Assembly: GCF_937146585.1 (NCBI RefSeq)
Contig: NZ_CAKZRO010000067.1
Coordinates: 1-51,901, forward strand
Direction: 5' to 3'
Length of the DNA: 51,901 nucleotides
Origin: an uncultured Halorubrum sp.
GTDB lineage: Archaea > Halobacteriota > Halobacteria > Halobacteriales > Haloferacaceae
Shown here: positions 1-8,244 of the stretch, in pieces
How positions within the stretch are numbered: the stretch's first letter is position 1
Layout of the letters: each line of letters starts with the position of its first letter
Translations under genes and position numbers: made by a program
Notes under the pieces: generated by a model
The model's database searches: none
Told to the model about the DNA's origin: nothing
Seen by the model: the letters and a program-made list of their open reading frames with translations, nothing else

Positions 1-249
1 GTCGCGCTCACCCCAGAGGTCCTTTCGGAGCTCCGGCGGCGTCGCGGCGTACCCCAGCACGGTGCGGACGTACTCCCCGCCCCGTCGCCCGTCGCCTTCC
101 CGGTCGGGGAAGACCACGAGCCGATCCGCCCGGAACACCGCCGCCGCACGGGCGACGTAGCCGAGTTTGCGAGTCGCCTCGCGGTCGTCCTCGGCTTCCC
201 GGACGAGCGAAGACGGAACACATATCGTGAGTCCGTCTTCGGTACGCAT
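1..249 (-). CDS. SPOUT-type RNA methyltransferase (COG2106/DUF171), 5' part only
   Basis: The first 83 codons of a minus-strand gene are visible; the rest lies beyond the left edge. The N-terminus contains VPSSLVREAEDDREATRKLG followed by a Rossmann-like stretch ending ADRLVVFPDREG, which I recognise from the haloarchaeal putative RNA uridine N3-methyltransferase family encoded just before rpl3 at the head of the ribosomal protein operon. The expected role is S-adenosylmethionine-dependent methylation of rRNA. The start ATG at 249 has a TATA-like TTTTAC at about 287-292 on the minus strand, so the leader should be short. The catalytic knot is outside the window, so the assignment rests on the N-terminus alone. 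The expected neighbour rpl3 to the left is inference. Confidence 0.72.
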   Translation of the reverse strand, partial: MRTEDGLTICVPSSLVREAEDDREATRKLGYVARAAAVFRADRLVVFPDREGDGRRGGEYVRTVLGYAATPPELRKDLWGERD

Positions 250-428
250 CGTGGCGAGACTGTAACCCTCGATTCCGGACGCCACCGTAAAAGGATAGCG
301 GTCCCGATCTCCGGCTGTGCCGCGTTCACACGGGGTCTGCGCGGGGATTCCGCCCGCAGATCCGAGCCAACTCGTCACACGGACCGACGCTGCCGCGGAC
401 CCGATCCCTCACGCCGGGACGACCCGTG

Positions 429-1691
429 TCACGTCGGGACGATCCGCGCGATCGGCGCGTCGGCGTCGTCGACGGCGGCGTAGAGCTGTCCCGTGTCCGG
501 TTCGATCGCGACCGCGCGCATGCGCCACCCGCGGTCGGCGAGCAGCGGCTCTCGCTCGGTCACGGTCGCGTCGAGGCCGTCGCCGTCGACGGTGAACCGA
601 CCGAGGTACTGCGCCGCGAGCGTGCCCGCGAACAGGTCCCCTTCCCACTCGGGGAACGCGTCGCCGTCGTAGAAGACCGCGCCGCTCGGCGGGAAGCCGC
701 CGGAGCCGCAGGGCCAGTAGTGTACCGGCGCGATCACGCCGTCGCGCTCGTCGTGAGCCGGTGCGAAGGGGTCGTCGGTCCCGTAGCGGCACGCCTCGCT
801 GGCGACCGGCCACCCGTAGTCCCCCCCGCGCTCGATCACGTTGATCTCGTCGCCGTCCTCCTCGCCGTGCTCGCACTGCCAGATCCGCCCCGTCTCGGGC
901 CGCACCGCCATCGCCTGCGGGTTCCGGTGCCCGTAGCTGTACAGCGCGTCCGCGGCGTCCGGGTCGTCGACGAACGGGTTCTCCGGGTGGGGGTCGCCGT
1001 CGGGCGTCAGCCGCAGCGTCGCGCCCAGTTCGTTCGACCGGTCCTGCGAGACGTGGCCGGGCCCGAAGTTCGTGTCGCGCCGGTCGCCGACCGTGACGTA
1101 CAGCGACCCCTCGGGGCCGAACGTCGCCCGCGAGCCGAAGTGGTTCGAGCCGCCACGGAACGGCTCGGCGACGCGGATCGGCTTGAACTCTGCCAGCGCC
1201 GGCCCGTTGCTCGTGTCGAGCGAGAGCCGGCCGGCCCCGACGTGGGTCGTCGCCTCGCCCGCGCCGTTCGTCGCCGAGTACGTGAGGTAGACGCGCGCGT
1301 CGTCCGGGTAGTCCGGGTGGACCGCAACGTCGAGCAGGCCGCCCTGCCCCTCCGCGAACACTTCGGGCGCACCCGCGACCGCCTCGACCGCCCCGTCCGC
1401 GGGGTCGACGAGCGAGATGCCTCCGGTCCGCTCGGTGACCAGCAGGCGACCGTCGTCGGGCAGGAAGGCGAGCCCCCACGGGTTCTCGAACCCCTCGGCG
1501 ACGGTTTCGACGTCGTACGCGACGTCCGCGCCGTCGTCCGGCGGGGCGTCGTCCCCGTCGGAGCCGTCGGTCCCGCCGCCGCCGGAGTCGCCGAGGCAGC
1601 CGGAGAGCGCGGGGAGGGCGGTCGCTCCGGCGAGGCCGCCGGCCGCGCGGAGGGCGGTGCGTCTGTCGATTCGATCGAGACCGTCAGTCAT
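429..1691 (-). CDS. PQQ-dependent sugar (aldose) dehydrogenase, Tat lipoprotein
   Basis: This 420-residue protein belongs to the glucose/sorbosone dehydrogenase family of six-bladed propellers that oxidise aldose sugars with pyrroloquinoline quinone at the outer face of the membrane. The N-terminus has a twin-arginine signal (Arg10-Arg11) and a lipobox ending ALSGC at Cys32, followed by an acidic Gly/Asp linker, so it should be exported folded and lipid-anchored. Family motifs are visible in order: NPWGLAFLPD, LLDVAVHPDY, NHFGSRATFGPEG containing the expected catalytic His, YSYGHRNPQAMA, and EINVIERGGDYGWP near the C-terminus. Length fits the family. It stands alone between the methyltransferase and a tRNA; no PQQ synthesis genes are in the window. 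The family is clear; substrate and cofactor use are inferred. Confidence 0.9.
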   Translation of the reverse strand: MTDGLDRIDRRTALRAAGGLAGATALPALSGCLGDSGGGGTDGSDGDDAPPDDGADVAYDVETVAEGFENPWGLAFLPDDGRLLVTERTGGISLVDPADGAVEAVAGAPEVFAEGQGGLLDVAVHPDYPDDARVYLTYSATNGAGEATTHVGAGRLSLDTSNGPALAEFKPIRVAEPFRGGSNHFGSRATFGPEGSLYVTVGDRRDTNFGPGHVSQDRSNELGATLRLTPDGDPHPENPFVDDPDAADALYSYGHRNPQAMAVRPETGRIWQCEHGEEDGDEINVIERGGDYGWPVASEACRYGTDDPFAPAHDERDGVIAPVHYWPCGSGGFPPSGAVFYDGDAFPEWEGDLFAGTLAAQYLGRFTVDGDGLDATVTEREPLLADRGWRMRAVAIEPDTGQLYAAVDDADAPIARIVPT

Positions 1692-1748
1692 GGTTCACAG
1701 GTGGGGACGCGGCACCGATGACCCTTCCGCCGGCCGTCGTTCGGAACC

Positions 1749-1756
1749 CTTATATC
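1749..1756 (+). promoter_or_regulatory. TATA box of tRNA-Gly
   Basis: CTTATATC lies about 33-40 bases before the mature 5' end of the tRNA in an otherwise GC-rich stretch, the position expected for an archaeal TATA box with a short 5' leader removed by RNase P. Confidence 0.7.
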
Positions 1757-1788
1757 TCCGACCCGGGCTACGATCGGATGCGAGGCAC

Positions 1789-1859
1789 GCACCGGTAGTG
1801 TAGTGGTATCACGCAACCTTGCCATGGTTGCAACCCGAGTTCAAATCTCGGCCGGTGCA
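1789..1859 (+). tRNA. tRNA-Gly (anticodon GCC)
   Basis: The 71-nt sequence folds as a full cloverleaf. The acceptor stem GCACCGG/CCGGTGC is perfect with discriminator A. The D arm begins GTG and closes CAC. The anticodon stem GCAACC/GGTTGC encloses the loop TTGCCAT, with GCC at positions 34-36. The T stem CCGAG/CTCGG encloses TTCAAAT. There is no intron and no encoded CCA. It reads GGC and GGT glycine codons. The last 13 bases before the discriminator recur about 70 bp downstream (see the repeat entry). Confidence 0.97.
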
Positions 1860-1931
1860 TCTTCTCGCTGCGCTCGAATATCCACCGGCCTGACTCCCGC
1901 TCGCTGCGCTCGCGGGAGTCTCGGCCGGTGC
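1846..1931 (+). repeat. Duplicated tRNA 3' end within a 17-bp two-part hairpin
   Basis: TCTCGGCCGGTGC occurs at 1846-1858 (end of tRNA-Gly) and again at 1919-1931. The second copy forms the right arm of a stem-loop: CACCGGCC (1883-1890) pairs with GGCCGGTG (1923-1930), and inside it GACTCCCGC (1892-1900) pairs with GCGGGAGTC (1912-1920). A second exact direct repeat, CTCGCTGCGCTCG, lies at 1864-1876 and 1900-1912. Possible readings are a transcription terminator for the tRNA or a relic of integration at the tRNA 3' end. No integrase is nearby. The rest of 1932-2098 shows no gene, only the promoter of the next one. Confidence 0.8.
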
Positions 1932-2098
1932 CGTTCCTAACGTCGTGAGCCGACCCGGAGGGCGGTTCGTGTCAGTCGCAGTCACCGCGGAAACACGGGT
2001 TCGCTCGCGGACCGCACGGCACCTCACGGCTCCCCGGCCTCGTCGCACGGAGTTCCCCGACCGGTAGTTTCAATCGGCGATCCGGCGAACTCCCTCGC

Positions 2099-2941
2099 GT
2101 GACCGTACCAACGAAGACGCTCCCGAGCGGCGCGGAGCTGCCGGCGCTCGGACTGGGCACGTACGACCTCGACGACGATGAGACGGCAGACAGCGTGCGC
2201 GCGGCTCTCGACGCCGGATACGGGCATATCGACACCGCGGAGGGGTATCACAACGAGGAAGCCATCGGCGACGCCCTCGCCGAGAGCGACGTCGACCGCG
2301 ACGACGTGTTCCTGACCTCGAAGGTGCTCGCGAAGAACCTCAACTACGAGTCCGTGATCGAGTCGTGCGAGACCTCGCTCGACCGACTCGGCACCGACTA
2401 CCTCGACTTATACCTGATCCACTGGCCGAACCCCGCGATTTCACTGCGCGAGACGCTTCAGGCGATGGCGGAGCTTCGCGACCGCGGGCTCGTCCGCGAC
2501 GTCGGCGTCTCGAACTTCAGCGCGTACCAACTCAGCTGCGCACACCACGTCTCGGACGTGCCGATCGCCGTCAACCAGATCGAGTTCCACCCGTGGTTCC
2601 AGCGCCCGGATCTCGTCGACTACTGCCGCGAGACTGACACCGTGATCGAGGCCGCGGCCCCGCTGGCGCGGACGGACGTGTTCGACGACGAGGTCGTCGC
2701 CGAGCTGGCCGAGAAGTACGACAGGCATCCGGCACAGGTCGTCGTCCGGTGGGCGATCGATAACGGCGTCGTCCCCCTCCCGCGCTCGTCGACCCCGGAC
2801 CACGTCCGGGCCAACGCCGACCTCGACTGGGAGCTCGACGAGGCCGACCGGCGGCGGCTCGACGAGCGCGACCGCGACGCGCCGGTGTACGACACCCCGG
2901 CCCGCGACTGGACGAGCGACGTGTACGGGATCGAACGGTAG
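2099..2941 (+). CDS. Aldo/keto reductase
   Basis: This 280-residue NAD(P)H-dependent carbonyl reductase has the usual family length and a complete catalytic tetrad by motif. Asp and Tyr lie in HIDTAEGYHNEEAIG, Lys in FLTSK, and His in LYLIHWPNP. The barrel continues through DVGVSNFSAYQL and NQIEFHPW, and the cofactor-binding end is VPLPRSSTPDHVRANAD. The start is the GTG at 2099: a TATA-like GTAGTTTCAAT sits about 27-33 bases upstream, which suits a leaderless transcript. The physiological substrate cannot be read from sequence. The gene is monocistronic, convergent with the oxidoreductase that follows. Confidence 0.92.
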   Translation: MTVPTKTLPSGAELPALGLGTYDLDDDETADSVRAALDAGYGHIDTAEGYHNEEAIGDALAESDVDRDDVFLTSKVLAKNLNYESVIESCETSLDRLGTDYLDLYLIHWPNPAISLRETLQAMAELRDRGLVRDVGVSNFSAYQLSCAHHVSDVPIAVNQIEFHPWFQRPDLVDYCRETDTVIEAAAPLARTDVFDDEVVAELAEKYDRHPAQVVVRWAIDNGVVPLPRSSTPDHVRANADLDWELDEADRRRLDERDRDAPVYDTPARDWTSDVYGIER

Positions 2942-2977
2942 GTCGGCGGCCGCTGGTCCCGCTCCTCAGGCCGCGAT

Positions 2978-4069
2978 TCAGTCGCTGAGTTCGACCGGCC
3001 GCCCGGTCTCGGCCGACTTGTAGACGCCGGCGAGCGCGCGCATATCCGTGAGGGCGTGCTTGCCGTCCGCGTGGAACGGCTCGTCCGCCAGCAGCTGGTG
3101 GCCGAAGTAGGCGAACTCCTCTTCGATCTGGTGGACCTGCTCGAAGTCGACGTCGACCCGCGTCCCGTCGCGGACGACGGCGAACCCCCGGTCTTCGCGC
3201 TCGTAGAACGCCGGGTCCAGGATGAGTCTCGCGTCCGTCCCGGTGATCTCCAGCCGACTCGCGTGCTGGGCGTTCTGACTCACCGTACAGAATGCGTCGA
3301 CGTCGCCCGGGAACTCCAGTCGGAACGAGGCGTGCTCGTCGACGTCGGCGAACGCCTCGTGCTCCGAGCGGGTCCGCCCGGACACCCGAACGGGGTCCTC
3401 GCGGAGCGCGAACCGCGTCGTGTTGAGCGGGTAGACCCCGAGGTCCATCACCGCGCAGCCGCCGGACAGCTCGGGGTCGAGCCGCCACTGGTCGTGGTCG
3501 CTTCCGAGTTCGCCGAGCATCGTCTGCGACATCGTCGCGTGGACGTGGATCACCTCGCCGGCGACGCCCGCGTCGAGGAGGTCGCGGAGCCGCCGGACGG
3601 CGGGGTCGGTCTGCATCCGGTAGCCGACCATCAGGGGGACGCCGGCGTCGTCACAGGCCGCCACCAGCTTCCGCGCGCGCTCCGGCGTCACCTCCAGCGG
3701 CTTCTCGCAGAGGACCGCCTTCCCCTGCGCCGCGGCGGCCTCGACGTACTCCAGGTGCGTCGCGTTGGGCGTCGCGACGTAGACGGCGTCGTACTCGTCC
3801 GCGACGGTCCCCGACCGCAGCTCCTCGGGCGTGACGCCCGTCAGGTCGCGCTCGGCGGCGGTCGCCTCGACCGCGCCGGCGTCGACGTCGCTGACGACGG
3901 TCGCCTCGGTGTACGCCGACCGCGCGATGCCGGGCAGCGCCCACTCCCGAGCGAACCAGCCGAGGCCGACGACCGCGACCCGAATCGGGTCGGCGACGGC
4001 GTTCGGGTCGAGCGTCTCCCAGTCACGGCGCGCGAACTCGTCGAGGTACTCCGCGAAGGCGGCGTCCAT
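2978..4069 (-). CDS. gfo6: Gfo/Idh/MocA oxidoreductase, probable D-xylose 1-dehydrogenase
   Basis: The 363-residue protein starts with a short helix (MDAAFAEYLDEFARRDW), then an NAD(P)-binding Rossmann fold with VVGLGWFAREWALPGI, then the family's signature CEKPLEVTPERA, and an alpha/beta dimerisation domain with GGCAVMDLGVYPLNT. This layout matches the haloarchaeal D-xylose 1-dehydrogenase (Gfo6) group, which oxidises xylose to xylonolactone in the oxidative pentose route. I chose the ATG at 4069 rather than the upstream one at 4096 because the TATA-like TTATTTGA occupies 4094-4101, giving a leaderless start. No other xylose-pathway gene is in the window, so the substrate is inferred from family resemblance; the fold is certain. 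Confidence 0.82.
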   Translation of the reverse strand: MDAAFAEYLDEFARRDWETLDPNAVADPIRVAVVGLGWFAREWALPGIARSAYTEATVVSDVDAGAVEATAAERDLTGVTPEELRSGTVADEYDAVYVATPNATHLEYVEAAAAQGKAVLCEKPLEVTPERARKLVAACDDAGVPLMVGYRMQTDPAVRRLRDLLDAGVAGEVIHVHATMSQTMLGELGSDHDQWRLDPELSGGCAVMDLGVYPLNTTRFALREDPVRVSGRTRSEHEAFADVDEHASFRLEFPGDVDAFCTVSQNAQHASRLEITGTDARLILDPAFYEREDRGFAVVRDGTRVDVDFEQVHQIEEEFAYFGHQLLADEPFHADGKHALTDMRALAGVYKSAETGRPVELSD

Positions 4070-4168
4070 GTCGCCCCCTCCGCGCGGGGGCGTCAAATAA
4101 CCACGGCGACCCGCGGGGCAGCGGGCGAGTCACGTACTGCGACGCCCTCGCGGTCGTCCGCGCCGCGC

Positions 4169-4717
4169 TCACCACGGGCCGTCGTAGTCCACCCGCGGCC
4201 GGTCGACGTCGAGGCCGATCTCGCGGAGCGTCTCGGCCGCGCGCTCCACCGGCGCGGGGTCGGCGCGGTCGAGGGGGTCGTCGGTCGTCTCGGCGAACCG
4301 CACCGTCCAGTCGCAGTCGATCACGACCGTCGCGCGCCGCGGGATAGCGGAGTGCCCCTCCCACGAGTCGGCGAGGAGGTCGTACGAGTCGGCGACGCCG
4401 CAGTGGTAGTCGGCGACGACGGGGAACGGGAGGGCGAACCGGTCGGCGTACGCGAACGCCGCGTACAGCGAGTCGCCGGTGAGCGCGACGGCGGCGAGGT
4501 CGTCGCGGTCGTGCCAGCCGGCGTCGCGGACCGCGGCGAGCGCCGCCGTACAGGGCGGGACGAACGTCGCGGGCGCGACGCAGAGGACGACCGCGTCGTG
4601 CGCCTCGACGAGCCGGAACAGCGCCAGCTCGGCGGCGGTGCGCTCCGCGTCGCCGTCCGGAGCGGCGTCGACCGCTGGCGCGGCGAAGTCGGGGGCGGTG
4701 TCGCCGACGGTGACCAT
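4169..4717 (-). CDS. Peroxiredoxin-like (AhpC/TSA) redox protein with altered active site
   Basis: This 182-residue thioredoxin-fold protein begins VTVGDTAPDFAAP, the usual peroxiredoxin opening, and has a single candidate peroxidatic Cys56 in APATFVPPCTAAL plus the downstream Arg128 in RRATVVIDCDW. Peroxiredoxins normally carry PxxxT/SxxC; here Pro49 and Cys56 are kept, but the Thr/Ser three residues before the Cys is Val53. That residue helps activate peroxide, so activity may be changed. The start at 4717 follows a TATA-like CTATTTGTC at about 4739-4747; an in-frame extension up to 4897 crosses the divergent promoter region and is unlikely. It is divergent from the DedA gene. The function as a peroxidase is inferred. 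Confidence 0.82.
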   Translation of the reverse strand: MVTVGDTAPDFAAPAVDAAPDGDAERTAAELALFRLVEAHDAVVLCVAPATFVPPCTAALAAVRDAGWHDRDDLAAVALTGDSLYAAFAYADRFALPFPVVADYHCGVADSYDLLADSWEGHSAIPRRATVVIDCDWTVRFAETTDDPLDRADPAPVERAAETLREIGLDVDRPRVDYDGPW

Positions 4718-4853
4718 GCGTCCACGAGGCGGGTGACCGACAAATAGCCACTCCCGGTGGGGGCGGCGGCCTCGAAGTTGGGTTCCGGGCGGCCTGAGAG
4801 GTGTGAGCAGCCGGCTCGGGGGATGTTTTACGCGTGGGCCGCGGAAGTCAGTC

Positions 4854-5402
4854 GTGATCGGAGCCCACGCGGAGACGGCGCTCGCCCTCGTCGGCACCTA
4901 CGGCGCCGTCGCGGTCTTCGTCGTCTTCGCGCTGGAGGGCGCGCTGGTGGGGAAGCTGCTGCCGGCGCGGACGCTGTTCGTCGCGGCGGTCGTCGCCGCG
5001 GGCGTCGACGCGGTGGCGGTCGTCCCGGTGTTCGTCGCGGCGGTGGCCGGGGCGACGACCGGCCAGTCGCTGCTCTTCGTCGCCGTCCGCCGGTTCGACG
5101 TGGACCCGACCGGAAGCAGACTCGTCCCGGTCGACGCGGGCCGGCTCGACGGCGCGACGCGTTGGCTCGACCGGTGGGGACTCCCGGCGGTCGCCGCCTC
5201 GAACGCCGTCCCCGGGACGCGCGGGTGGCTCGCGGTGCCCAGCGCGAGCGCGTCGTCGGTGTCCGCGCCGCGGTTCGCCGCCGCGTCGCTGCTCGGGTCG
5301 ACCGCCTACGCCGGCGCGCTCTTGGGGCTCGGGCTGGCCGTCGCGCTCGGCGTCGAGAGCGCCGTCGGGCTGTTCGGCGGCGACCTCGTCGCGGCGCTGT
5401 AA
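4854..5402 (+). CDS. DedA/VTT-family membrane protein
   Basis: This 182-residue integral membrane protein has four or five hydrophobic segments. It carries the two DedA landmarks: an acidic residue in the first re-entrant segment (FALEGALVGKLLPARTLFVA) and the second motif NAVPGTRGWLAVPSASAS. DedA proteins are proposed lipid scramblases or transporters. The GTG at 4854 is preferred over the GTG at 4803 because a TATA-like GTTTTACG lies at 4825-4832, inside the longer version. It is divergent from the peroxiredoxin-like gene and its stop is 25 bp from the convergent carboxyltransferase gene. It is shorter and more divergent than bacterial DedA proteins. Confidence 0.72.
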   Translation: MIGAHAETALALVGTYGAVAVFVVFALEGALVGKLLPARTLFVAAVVAAGVDAVAVVPVFVAAVAGATTGQSLLFVAVRRFDVDPTGSRLVPVDAGRLDGATRWLDRWGLPAVAASNAVPGTRGWLAVPSASASSVSAPRFAAASLLGSTAYAGALLGLGLAVALGVESAVGLFGGDLVAAL

Positions 5403-5427
5403 GCCGGAACCCGACCTTTTGGTCCGG

Positions 5428-7239
5428 TCAGAGGATCGTCCCGTGCTTCTTGTCCGGCAGGTCCTTCCGGACGTCCTCGTAGAAGTCGAACCGCGCGGCG
5501 AGCTCGGCGCGCAGGTCGGAGGGCGGCACGATCTCGTCGATGACGACCTCGCTGGCCATCCGGTGGACGTCGATCCCCTCGCGGTACTCCGCGCGCAGCC
5601 GCTCCTCCTCGGCCGCGCGCTCCTCGGGGTCGTCGATCTCGGCGAGCTTCCGCGCGTACACCGCGTTGATCGCGGCCTCCGGGCCCATGATCCCGATCTC
5701 GCCGGAGGGGAGCCCGATGACGCTCTCGGGGTCGTACGCCGGGCCGCCCATCGCGTAGATGCCCGCGCCGTACGCCTTCCGCACGACGACGGTCTGTTTC
5801 GGCACCGTCGCCGAGGAGGTGGCGTAGATCATCTTCTTCCCCTTCTCTAAGATGGCGTCCTTCTCCACCTGCGAGCCCGCCATGAAGCCGGGCGTGTCAC
5901 AGAGGTACAGCAGGGGGATCTCGTAGGCGTCGCAGGTCCAGATGAACTCCGCGGCCTTCTCGGCGGCGTCCGGGAAGATCGCGCCCGACCGCTCCGTCGG
6001 CTGGTTGGCGACGACGCCGACCGGTCGCCCGTCGATCCGGCAGAACGCCGTGACGATCTCCGGCCCGTACCCCTCCTTCAGCTCGAACACCGACTCGGCG
6101 TCGGCGATCCGGTCGATCAGGTCGTGGGCGTCGTACGGGCGGTTCGGCGACTCGGGGATCAGCTCGTCGATACCCTCGGGCGAGAACTTCGGCGGCTTCG
6201 TCTCGCGTTGCGGGGGCTTCTCCCCCGCCTGATCGGGGAGGTACCCGATCAGGTCGGCGACGAGCTCGCGGGCGTGCTCCTCGTCGCGGGCGATCAGGTC
6301 CGCCGACCCCGACTCCTCGGCGTGGACGCGGGGCCCGCCGAGATCGTCCAGATCGATCTCCTCGCCGGTGACCATCTCCACCATCCGCGGGGAGGCGATC
6401 GCCATCGCGGACATCCCCTCCACCATCACGGTGAAGTCCGCGAACACCGGCGTGTAGGCGGCCCCGGCGATACAGGGCCCGTAGAGGACGCAGATCTGCG
6501 GCACCGCGCCGGAGAGCATCGAGTGGTTGTAGTAGTACTTCCCGATCCCCTCGCGGTTGGCGAAGAAGCCGGTCTGCTGGTCGATCCGGCCGCCGGAGGA
6601 GTCCATCAGGTAGAGCACCGGGTTCCCCGTCTTCAGCGCGCGCTGTTGCATCCGGAGAAACTTCTCGACGCCCTTCGACGCCATCGACCCCGCCTTCACG
6701 GTGAAGTCGTTGGCCATGAAGTGGACGTCGCGCCCCTCGAACTCGGCCGCGCCCGTCAGCAGGCCGTCGCCGGGGAGGCGGTCGCCGCCGCGCTCGTTCT
6801 CCTCGCCGTCGTCGCCGGCGGGGGCGTCGGGGTGCCAGTCGTCGAAGGCGGCGAACTTCCCGTCCTCGAACTTCACGCCCGCGGGGTCGCCGTCGGTCGC
6901 GCCCGCGTCGCCGGTCCCTCGGGTCCCGTCCTCGCCGCCGAACCAGAGGTCGAGGCGGTCGCGGACGAACAGCTTCCCCTGCTCTGAGAGCCGGTCGCGG
7001 TACTTCTCCGGGCCGCCCTCGCGGATGTCGGCTATCTCGGCGCGCAGGTCGCGCTCGCGGTCCGTGGGGCCGAGGTCGTCGTCGAGCGGGTAGCTCGGCT
7101 CGGACGGCTCGGCGCTGGCGGCCGGCGTCTCCGCGTCCCCGACGTGGACGTCGACGTCGACGCCGAGGTGTTCGGCGAGCGACTTCGCGATCGCTTCGGC
7201 CTCTTCGGGCGTCGCCGCCGCGCCGACGTGGACTTTCAT
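5428..7239 (-). CDS. pccB: Biotin-dependent acyl-CoA carboxylase, carboxyltransferase beta subunit (PccB-like) with N-terminal epsilon-like extension
   Basis: This 603-residue carboxyltransferase moves CO2 from biotin to propionyl- or acetyl-CoA. The two crotonase-like halves are visible: an N-half with FMANDFTVKAGSMASKG and LMDSSGGRIDQQ, and a C-half with FCRIDGRPVGVVANQP, LCDTPGFMAG and YAMGGPAYDPE. The protein is longer than a bare subunit (about 510-520 residues): the first 35 residues (KVHVGAAATPEEAEAIAKSL) resemble the small epsilon subunit of actinobacterial carboxylases. An acidic insert at about residues 105-155 is also present. I chose ATG 7239 over 7278 because TTTAGGA lies at about 7261-7268. 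The biotin carboxylase subunit is not in the window. Substrate is inferred. Confidence 0.9.
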   Translation of the reverse strand: MKVHVGAAATPEEAEAIAKSLAEHLGVDVDVHVGDAETPAASAEPSEPSYPLDDDLGPTDRERDLRAEIADIREGGPEKYRDRLSEQGKLFVRDRLDLWFGGEDGTRGTGDAGATDGDPAGVKFEDGKFAAFDDWHPDAPAGDDGEENERGGDRLPGDGLLTGAAEFEGRDVHFMANDFTVKAGSMASKGVEKFLRMQQRALKTGNPVLYLMDSSGGRIDQQTGFFANREGIGKYYYNHSMLSGAVPQICVLYGPCIAGAAYTPVFADFTVMVEGMSAMAIASPRMVEMVTGEEIDLDDLGGPRVHAEESGSADLIARDEEHARELVADLIGYLPDQAGEKPPQRETKPPKFSPEGIDELIPESPNRPYDAHDLIDRIADAESVFELKEGYGPEIVTAFCRIDGRPVGVVANQPTERSGAIFPDAAEKAAEFIWTCDAYEIPLLYLCDTPGFMAGSQVEKDAILEKGKKMIYATSSATVPKQTVVVRKAYGAGIYAMGGPAYDPESVIGLPSGEIGIMGPEAAINAVYARKLAEIDDPEERAAEEERLRAEYREGIDVHRMASEVVIDEIVPPSDLRAELAARFDFYEDVRKDLPDKKHGTIL

Positions 7240-7350
7240 GGACGCAAGACTTGCGGTAGATCCTAAACAGTTTTCCATGTGGGATCGGCCGGCTCGCGTC
7301 GTCCGGCAGCCCGGGGCGGCGCGCCGCTCGTCCGGAGCGGCACCGCGCCG

Positions 7351-8244
7351 CTACTCCGCGTCGACGGCGGCTTCCAGCCGCTCGATCAGCGACTCGTTGC
7401 CGACGTGCACCGGCGTGCGCTGGTGGACCGCCTCGGGCTCGACGTCGAGGATCGACCCCGAGCCGTCCGAGGACGCGCCCCCCGCGCGCTCGACGATGTA
7501 GGCGATGGGGTTCGCCTCGAACTGGAGGCGGAGCTTCCCCTCCGGCGCGCTCCGGAGGGCGGGGTAGGCGAACACGCCGCCGTAGGTGAGCACCTGGTTC
7601 ACGTCGCCGACCATCGCGCCGCCGTACCGGAGCTTCAGGTCGTCCTCGATGGCCCGGGCGTACGCGCGGAAGTCCGCGGGCCAGTCGGGGACCCGGCCCC
7701 CGAACCCGTAGACGGTCGGCGTCGCCGGGAGCGTCAGGTCCGCCTCGACGACGGACCTGTCGACGCCGTCGCCGTCGGCGGTGACCACCTCCTCGCGGAC
7801 GCCCGCCTCGTCGGCGACGACCATCGTCGTGATCGGGCCGTAGAGGACGTAGCCGGCGGCGACGAGGTCGCGGCCGCTCGCGGGCAGCGGCGCGTCGTAC
7901 ACGCCGACGACGGTGCCCATCGCGTTGTTCGACCGGAGGTTCGACGAGCCGTCGAGGGGGTCGATTGCGACGGCGAGCGCCTCGTCTCCGCCGCTCCCGA
8001 CCGCGCCGCCCGCGTCGACCGCCGCCTCCCGCTCCTCGCTGACGAACGAGCCGACGCCGTCGACCGCGGTTATCGCGTCGCCGAGCAGCTCGTCGGCGTA
8101 CAGGTCGCCCGCCAGCACCGACTCGCCGGACTCGTTCTCCGTCCCGCTCTCGACGCGGCGGCCGGGGAGCGCGGCGCGGATCTCGGGGGCCGTCGCCGCG
8201 ACCGCGTCGAACACCGCGTCGACGGTCGAGTCGGGGGACGCCAT
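7351..8244 (-). CDS. fbp: Fructose-1,6-bisphosphatase, class I fold
   Basis: This 297-residue enzyme hydrolyses fructose 1,6-bisphosphate to fructose 6-phosphate, the committed gluconeogenic step. The metal and phosphate loop [19 protein letters not shown] is intact, SEEREA provides an upstream acidic metal ligand, and the substrate-binding end is [17 protein letters not shown]. Its ATG overlaps the stop codon of the upstream aldolase gene by one base (TGATG), so the two are translated from one message. A longer upstream reading in this frame lies inside the aldolase gene and is not used. Length and motifs fit the class I FBPase family. Confidence 0.93.
   Translation of the reverse strand: MASPDSTVDAVFDAVAATAPEIRAALPGRRVESGTENESGESVLAGDLYADELLGDAITAVDGVGSFVSEEREAAVDAGGAVGSGGDEALAVAIDPLDGSSNLRSNNAMGTVVGVYDAPLPASGRDLVAAGYVLYGPITTMVVADEAGVREEVVTADGDGVDRSVVEADLTLPATPTVYGFGGRVPDWPADFRAYARAIEDDLKLRYGGAMVGDVNQVLTYGGVFAYPALRSAPEGKLRLQFEANPIAYIVERAGGASSDGSGSILDVEPEAVHQRTPVHVGNESLIERLEAAVDAE

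Noticed and set aside
1809..2048. 79-residue minus-strand ORF over the tRNA and hairpin
   Set aside because: It overlaps a full cloverleaf tRNA and has no supporting context.
3056..4747. 563-residue plus-strand ORF opposite the xylose dehydrogenase-like and peroxiredoxin-like genes
   Set aside because: It is antisense to two recognisable genes; its arginine- and valine-rich sequence is the usual mirror of GC-rich haloarchaeal codons.
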